Below are positions 46,701-55,117 of a stretch of DNA of 64,000 bases, one piece after another. The stretch comes from Echinarachnius parma. Lineage: Eukaryota > Echinodermata > Echinoidea > Clypeasteroida > Echinarachniidae. The notes below the pieces were generated by a model. The model did no database searches, had not been told where the DNA came from, and saw only the letters and a list, made by a program, of their open reading frames with translations. Location of the stretch: contig JBAMJV010001803.1 of NCBI GenBank assembly GCA_037951105.1, forward strand, positions 123,541 through 187,540, given 5' to 3'. Numbering within the stretch: the stretch's first letter is position 1; every line of letters starts with the position of its first letter. Made by a program: the position numbers and the translations under genes.

Positions 46701-49700
46701 CGCGGTTCACGCACAGTCACTGGTGGTCGCCGCAATCCGCCGGCAGCTATTGTGAGCGAAATTGTTCACGAGAGAAAACTCGTAATGCAGTATATAAGCC
46801 CTAACGTCGCTTTTATTTTTTAAAAGGTATATAACTCCACGAAAAGGAGATTTCAAGCCCTTGTTTTTTCAGGCAAGCAGTTAAATGACAAGGTCTTTTA
46901 TACATGTATGAGACAATAACCTCGCAACTTTTGAAATTTGACTAGCAAAAGGCGGACACTCCTTTTCATCCTAAGTGATTTTAAAAAAAACTTTTTAAGG
47001 TATGTGAAGATATCATTTGAAACGCAGTTTGCATTATCAAACCATTTAGATATATTAAAAAGCAAAAAGTATTACACATGGTTGTTGAATGTCGAATGAT
47101 TGTAATTCTTGTGTCGTCTTTTCCCCTTAAAAACGAAGCAAGAAGTATTTAGAGATTATGATATATTTTTGATGATAGTGTTCATGAACTTATAAAACCA
47201 ACACGCAACTTTGACAACCCCCCTAAAAACAAAAAACAAATAGAAAAGGCGAAACAAAAAACATGACTAATCGCATGGATTAGGGGAGGTCTGGCAATGA
47301 ACTTATCCTAGCAGCATTATTCCCTTACCTGGTAGAGAGCAGACCATCGGAGTAAGAGTGGACGATATCCTCCTGGTGGCCTCGACGAGTGCTTTCGGAA
47401 CCTTCGTTTTAGGAACCAATTGAACACGTTGCCCATTCGACATAATCAAGCTCGAACAATATGATTGTATGTTACGGTCACAACAGCTGTCTCGAAATCC
47501 TTGAACGTGCAGCCCTAAAACGCGGAATGATAACAAACAACAAAGTGATATCATGACATCCATTTAACATTGAATTTTCACACATTACTCAGTGCATATC
47601 GTTATTGGATCACATAAATAAATGGTGTACATGTATAAACCCTTTGTTAGTTTGTCATAATATTGTTACGAATGTAGATACATGCATTTAATAGTGTTGC
47701 AATTAGTATTGGACCCAGTCACTGACCTCTATATTCCCCATGTAGTCTGTTTGCGCTGTTTACCAACCAGCAACTTCAACCCACTTAAACCGTGTGAGTT
47801 GGTTCCCACTTAATCCTCACCTTACAATGCCATTCATATACCATCGCTTTTATGTGTTTCTCCCGTTTGCCCATCTATTGTCTCTCATTTTAACTTCATC
47901 TCTGTATGCTCTTCTTTCCTTGTAACCCTCCTCTCTCAAGAGCGGTGTTATACTTTGATGTCTATAATCTGTTTTACCAAGCCCCTTAATTCTTTAGTCA
48001 TGAACCTCGCATCTACCTGCAGATATCCTCTATTGTGTTGACCCTTACTTTAGATGTTCACCGTTAGCTTAATCTTATTGCCCTGCAATGTTTATAGGTG
48101 TATTTCTAAGAAGTGTTGTAATGTCAAGTCACTAGAGGCCGTCTTTTGTTGCATTAATTTCCCTCTTAGTGTCTTTATAGATGTCATCCTTTGTCCTCTG
48201 GCCTATATATACTTCGACATTTCTCTCGTTCGGGGTTCATAGTTCATTCGGTGATTAAGTTGTTAGTTGAGTTTCGTGCAGTACAAGTCAGTCAGTCATT
48301 AAGTTCGGTTGTGATTTGAGAGCTAAGTTATAGAGACGGTTCCAGTGCGAAGTTAGTCCTGTTAGAAGTTAGTAAGTTATAGTTAGTCCTGTTCGTCATG
48401 GAATTGTACGAAGTTGTTTATGGAAGAATAAACGAATAACCGAATAACTCTCGCCAACTGTTATCTTTACATCGAAGTTTGTGGAACGTGTTTTACAGAG
48501 TGAATGTGATTATGATTGTGATTTAGAACTATATAACCTCGGCCATCCAGACATCCATCCATTATATCATCATCATCTTCATCCCATAACGATTTTGTCC
48601 GTCAAAAGATACAAAACGTTACACTGGTGTCAGAAGTGGGATTCGAGACTTTAACACGTGCCATCAACCATGTCGCCAAAGAGGAGAAAAGCGGAACTCG
48701 AACATGAGCTTAACGATATCCGACAAAAGCTAAAAGATAACCAACAAGCGCTAAAAGAAGACCAACACAAACTTACGAAGGCGCTACAAGGGCGAAGAGA
48801 AGACCAACACAAACTTATGGAGGTGCTTAGTTTAGTAGCAGAAATGAAGAAACAACTTGAAAAAGCTCTGTCGGCGGTGCCACGAGCCCCAGCAAAGGAA
48901 TTACCAGTTGTAACAGAGACTGAGGACAAATCGCAAGCCCCGGCAAACGAACACGATCGAGTTGTCCCCGCGCCCCATGGACATCATGTCGCGGCCAATT
49001 TACAGACTGCGTCATCGTTCGAGTCGGAGCTCGAAACACGAGATCTGTGTCCCAAGGATCCAGTAGCGAATTGCGCCACATCTGAATACCCGACGGCGGA
49101 CCCAGCGATAGCTTTAGCCATGACCACCACACACCATTCTCGCGGACTGTGTGATCATCATATGGCTATGATGATCAGGATGCAGGAGCTGAATAATCCG
49201 CATCATGTAAGGGAAGCTGCCGAGCGTCACGTTCAGCTTAACGAGTCCAGTCGGAAAAGTCATCGACCCCCTCGAGCATGGGCTAGACACGACGATGACG
49301 ATTTAGAAGGAGAAAACTATGTCGCGTCCGGCATACATGCAGTTGCAATGATGAGCATTCTTCTTGAAAGGTGGACTAACATGAGATCGACCATGGCGCT
49401 ATCTTGCTGGTGGCTGCTACATGTAGCAACCCTGCTCTGCTTGGCAGAAACTACACCGAAGTATCCGAGGTGCTTGCTGACGGGAAGTGGTAGTGACCAG
49501 AGATGGCTGATGACCAATATGCCTAGAGCTCAGAGTTCGTCCGGAATATGCATCGCGCTTCGTTCCTTGGCTTATCGACGTCGTCGTCCTACGATTCCTG
49601 TCTCGCGTGCGGAGATGGTGCAGTTAAGCTCGAGCTCGCGTGGTACTCCATAGATATTACCTAGAACCTGACCTATCGGCATGTAAATTTCTGTAATTCT

Positions 49701-52700
49701 GCGGCTTCAAGGGGAACACTAGACGTCATCGGTCATCAGCTTTACACATGTTTTGGAAAATAATTTTTAAATATTTGGATATAAATCGTGAATGCGGATC
49801 TGTAGAGCTGTGTTTATGAAACGTGAACAATGGGATTTGTTTGCGATAAAGTTTTGATAAATATAATGTGAGAAATAAGGTTATAGGTACGTTTGATATT
49901 TTATTTACAGTGAGTTCAATTTTTTGTCTTCGATATGGAGCCTTGAGGTCATCGTTGCTGAAGTGGATTATTAAGTGAGGTGCGATATAATGTAGTTAAT
50001 TTGTAATAGTTGAGTTCGATTGTTAAAGTTCGCGTTGTGATACAGCATGTTTGTGTTTCATGCCGGGTATCACGTAAAAGAGAAGGATGCGGTTGTTTTA
50101 GTGAGTTGCAGAGATGAAGGGAAATGCCATTTCTAGCCGTGCTAATTTAGAGTGCATCGAAATCGCGAAGAAATCGAAAGGGGTCGTGAGCGTGCCCAGT
50201 AATGTAGTGTAGATTTAAGATATCGCAACCATCACGCGGTCGACGTTGACGGAAAGATAACCTGCCCTGCGTCTCGTACACAGACGCCTTAGCCGGAATT
50301 ATCCGGGCCGTAGGAAATCACCTTTTGACAACTCATCCGCAAACGCTTGATAACGCACGACGCAGAAGACGACCTCAACAGCGACATGGAACCTAATAAT
50401 CGGAATGTACTATCCCATATCCAGATAGTATAAGACATGACGTACATGACCGTGGACATCGATCGGGGCGGGTTGCTGGAATGGTCGTCACGTCAGTATT
50501 CCGATAATTTTTAAATTAAAAAAAGAAATGAAAATGTTTATTAATTAGGAAGCTGAGACAATGGACTATATAGACATTCCCTTGAAGATCGTGAGGAAAA
50601 GGGTACTTACTTCATTGCATGCCGATGTAAACTAATTGATTCTTTGGAAAAATGAACTCGGTATAATTGATCAAAGGAATTTGTTGAGTTGTTGATTTCG
50701 TTTTATGTGGAGGTGTGATAATCATAATGTTTAGTCTTGTTGAATGGATTACAAAATTGGCAAATCATTTGGAAATTATGAGAAACGAAAGAAGTATGAC
50801 GTCAGAAAGAGACAAATTTGGGTGTTATACTTAGTTATTTCCATGATGGTTGTTGTTACATGATTGTGTTTGTTTCATTTTTAAATCAACTCCTACTTTC
50901 TGGGCCTTTCTTCTCGGTCCCATTTTTCTTTACCGATTTAACATCTTTGTCGTTTTTGATTTCCCATTGGGTACAGTGATGTTTGTGAACTTGGTTTTGA
51001 TAGTTTTTTTTTGCCAGGGTTGTGTTCTGATTTACCATTGATGTTAATCGTTAATTATAGGACTTTGGTTGATGCCTCATTTATTTACAATGTACTTATG
51101 CTTTGCATATAAGTGCTGGTACTGTGTTAATGGTTGCGTAGAGATTTGCAATTTGTGGTAGCTCTTTAAGTCGGTATTTATTGGTTTATGTCGTAGCACG
51201 GTATTGTATTAGTGCGTATTGGTTTACATTTTGTTTATGCGCTACCATCATCCTCGCTTCCTCTCTGAATCTATAACTCTCATTGTTGCCTTTACCGTTA
51301 TTTCCTTTGTATTTGTCTCTCCCCTCTGTTTCTCACGCTCTGTGCAGACCCTCCTGGTTTTCCTATTTCGGGAGAGGTGGTTCATTTTATTTTCGTGCCT
51401 ATAACTATCTTTTCGTACATGTACTAGGTTTTTGTTTAATGCTAAGTTATATTCCTTCATGTTTAATTGGTGTGATTTTTGCATGTCATTTTGGCTAGTC
51501 GTAGGAAATTGAGGACACTTCTTTTGGTTGTTGTAAATGAATTGTTGTTTTGTTTAGATGTAGTTAGCTGTTTATATAGGGTAGTGTTGATATTTGTAGA
51601 TGTTGTAAATATGTCATATTTCAGTTAATGGTTGTATTGGGTTTATTATTGGTTTTCATTTCTTTGACTATGACTCTATGTTTTCCTTCTCTCACCCTAT
51701 CCGTCTATTTTTTTTCTTCTTCTGCTTCAATCAAGTTTATTTCTTAAGAGTTATTTTATCTTGTATTTGGTTTTAATTATGCGTTATTGTAGCTTGTTTT
51801 CGTATTTTAGTGTTAGCTTGTACTTCGACATATTGTATAGTCGATATTGACGTTTTTTTATGAACTGGAGTATCGATCGTTTGAACTTGACTTGTTAACT
51901 AAAAGGTTATTCCTTGTTACGATAATTATATTTCCGCTGTTTCCTCACTGAGGACAGTGAGATTTTTCAAAGGGGGAGGTATTGTTACGAATGTAGATAC
52001 ATGCATTTAATAGTGTTGCAATTAGTATTGGACCCAGTCACTGACCTCTATATTCCCCATGTAGTCTGTTTGCGCTGTTTACCAACCAGCAACTTCAACC
52101 CACTTAAACCGTGTGAGTTGGTTCCCACTTAATCCTCACCTTACAATGCCATTCATATACCATCGCTTTTATGTGTTTCTCCCGTTTGCCCATCTATTGT
52201 CTCTCATTTTAACTTCATCTCTGTATGCTCTTCTTTCCTTGTAACCCTCCTCTCTCAAGAGCGGTGTTATACTTTGATGTCTATAATCTGTTTTACCAAG
52301 CCCCTTAATTCTTTAGTCATGAACCTCGCATCTACCTGCAGATATCCTCTATTGTGTTGACCCTTACTTTAGATGTTCACCGTTAGCTTAATCTTATTGC
52401 CCTGCAATGTTTATAGGTGTATTTCTAAGAAGTGTTGTAATGTCAAGTCACTAGAGGCCGTCTTTTGTTGCATTAATTTCCCTCTTAGTGTCTTTATAGA
52501 TGTCATCCTTTGTCCTCTGGCCTATATATACTTCGACATTTCTCTCGTTCGGGGTTCATAGTTCATTCGGTGATTAAGTTGTTAGTTGAGTTTCGTGCAG
52601 TACAAGTCAGTCAGTCATTAAGTTCGGTTGTGATTTGAGAGCTAAGTTATAGAGACGGTTCCAGTGCGAAGTTAGTCCTGTTAGAAGTTAGTAAGTTATA

Positions 52701-55078
52701 GTTAGTCCTGTTCGTCATGGAATTGTACGAAGTTGTTTATGGAAGAATAAACGAATAACCGAATAACTCTCGCCAACTGTTATCTTTACATCGAAGTTTG
52801 TGGAACGTGTTTTACAGAGTGAATGTGATTATGATTGTGATTTAGAACTATATAACCTCGGCCATCCAGACATCCATCCATTATATCATCATCATCTTCA
52901 TCCCATAACGATTTTGTCCGTCAAAAGATACAAAACGTTACAATATGGAGAGCATAGTCCCAAAAGGCACTAAATCCACTTTCCATACAAATTTAGTTTA
53001 CGATTTCGGTACATTAATGGGATAGTTTTTTTTTTGGTGAGGTAATGAAAAACTGAGTGTACAATTTGAAGAGCAGAAGAGCACACCATTTTAATGACAG
53101 AATCAACTTTATTTGATCAAAATTGTTTCAAAAAGAGGTAATACATATATAAATATATTAGATTGGAATAAATGTGGGCCGAACATTTATTCATCAATTT
53201 AGGAAGAAATCTATCAAATGCCGACAATTTTTCGAAAACTTACCGAAGAGGTTTTAAAATAGTTGTTAATGATCTCCCTATTGTATCATTATTTTAACCA
53301 AACATCACATTCACAAATTTGTTACTAAAAGTGGTTGAAACCAATATTTTGTTTAAATATTGTGTTTTAATGGCTGCTTTTTGAATGAAAAGAGCATTTT
53401 AATTTGGCTGTTTGTAAGTTTGTCTACCTTTCGGGCATGGTGGATTTATATATAATAGTTTGTTATGATACAGTGCAAGTTCTGGTTACCAACGTTCAGT
53501 TTGACCAAACTTGTACATGTACGATCATTTTAATAAGCTACGTAGCAATATAGAAATCCGAATTGTATAATCTTAATAAAAAACAGAATCCAAATCGAAA
53601 TATGGAACGTTCCATTTTTGTATTCCCATGGACACGTGTACAAAGTTAGACAAAGAAACCTGCTTTTCCCCAAAGTTGACAATGGCGCCATCGGAATTAA
53701 AGGGATAGTTGAGTTTTGGTATAGAGACCGTTACAAGAATTTTTTCTTATGTGGTAATGGAAAAATATTTCAATGTGAAAGAGCACACAAGTTTAATGAC
53801 AAAGTAATCTTTATTTGATTAAAACCGATTCAGAAACAGCTGAAATATCAATAAACACATCCGATCGGAGAATAAATGTGCATGGGATCCCACATTTATT
53901 CGATGAAATAATAAAAAATAAAAATGCTTAAACCTTTTGAAATTGTACAAAAGAGGTTTTAAATAATTGGTGATAATCCGTCTAATCATTATTTTAACAA
54001 GAACATCATATGCACAATTTTTTATAAAAAATGGTTAAAACCAATGCGTTTTGAGAGTACATTTTTGTGTTTTAGTGGCTCTTTTAAAAAAATGTGGTAA
54101 CAGGCCTTTTTACTTAGTCGTTTTTATTTTGTGTTTACCTTTCGAGCATGGTGGAGTTATAACTATTGGTTAATAATTTTGTGATGCAGGTTTCGGTAAC
54201 GTGAAAAAACATCGAAAGGATAGTACAGTGTCAAAATAAATTTATGTAACTTAATTCAACTATGCTTAGATAAAAAAAACACATATTAACTATAAAAAAA
54301 AGAATAAAATAAAAATAAACACATTCGTTAACACAAAACGACCCCCCTATACAATTTACAGTTTCGACCATTTTTTTATTAAAAAAATTGTCAATGTTAT
54401 GTTTATTAAAGATAGCGATTCGATGGGGAGTTCAACAAAACAATTCGAAAACAACTTTGAGATATTTAAAGGGGACCACCAGGCAAAGAACAACACATAA
54501 CTTTATGTTTTGGTACCGTTTTGTGATATCAAATAGATACCCAACATTTTGCAAAGGGTTGTGTAATTCATAGACAAAGCAATTAATTTCCACCACTTAC
54601 GGAACCACTACTATTTCCTGGTTCCGTACGGGCCAAACATTTGCGAGTGCGCCAATGCTATTCACGCGTACGTTTGGAGACAATATAATCCCGGGCGATT
54701 CGTTCGCTCTGGACAAAGTAGTCTCGTACATGCAGACCCATGAACGCATGCTTTAGAATGGTGATGCGTATTCCAATTATATATTTTTTTCTGGAAACAT
54801 ATTTTTAAGAACTTGTTGATGGAATGGAATACTTAAGATGTTACCTTTCATTTATAAGAATATTATTTTTGGGTGGTGGTACTCTTTAAGGCAATGTATA
54901 GGCTTATATATATATATTTTTTTTCGACCAGTGCCTTTTTTCATTTGGAGGATTAAAGGGAGGAACAATGCTTATTAAGCTACGCCTATTATTCTTCCTT
55001 CTCAATCATTTATGATTATTTCTTGCATTATTTAAATATTGGAAGAAACCAAAGCTGTATGTATTAGTTCACTTCTCG

Positions 55079-55117
<39 letters not shown>

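Larger units (their letters stand above)
45333..47328. other. Gene 2 intron 2
   Basis: It contains the right end of a TTAAAGGG MITE (about 45405-45500), a fold-back MITE (45655-45965), a tRNA-derived SINE (46387-46632), a P-element-like 3' end fragment (46640-46955) and sequence shared with 18480-18720. No coding exon. Confidence 0.65.
47664..52942 (+). mobile_element. Young non-autonomous LTR retrotransposon, 5279 bp
   Basis: Two 960-bp direct repeats (TGTTACG...GTTACA) bound a 3359-bp interior with a primer site just inside the left repeat and a purine tract before the right one. The flanks show ATAT on both sides. The empty paralogous site in gene 1 is 'cattatatgaagagcatag' (about 19800). 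The interior has one gag-like frame and no recognisable protease, reverse transcriptase or integrase, so it must move with enzymes of another element. Superfamily not assigned. It is inserted in gene 2 intron 1, antisense to the gene. Confidence 0.93.

Noticed and set aside
48658..48669. GTG start for the gag-like ORF
   Set aside because: Eukaryotic initiation is expected at the in-frame ATG at 48670.
50850..51498. Hydrophobic frames in the LTR element as an env-like gene
   Set aside because: They are 60-70 residues in T-rich DNA, on overlapping frames, without signal, cleavage or Cys pattern.
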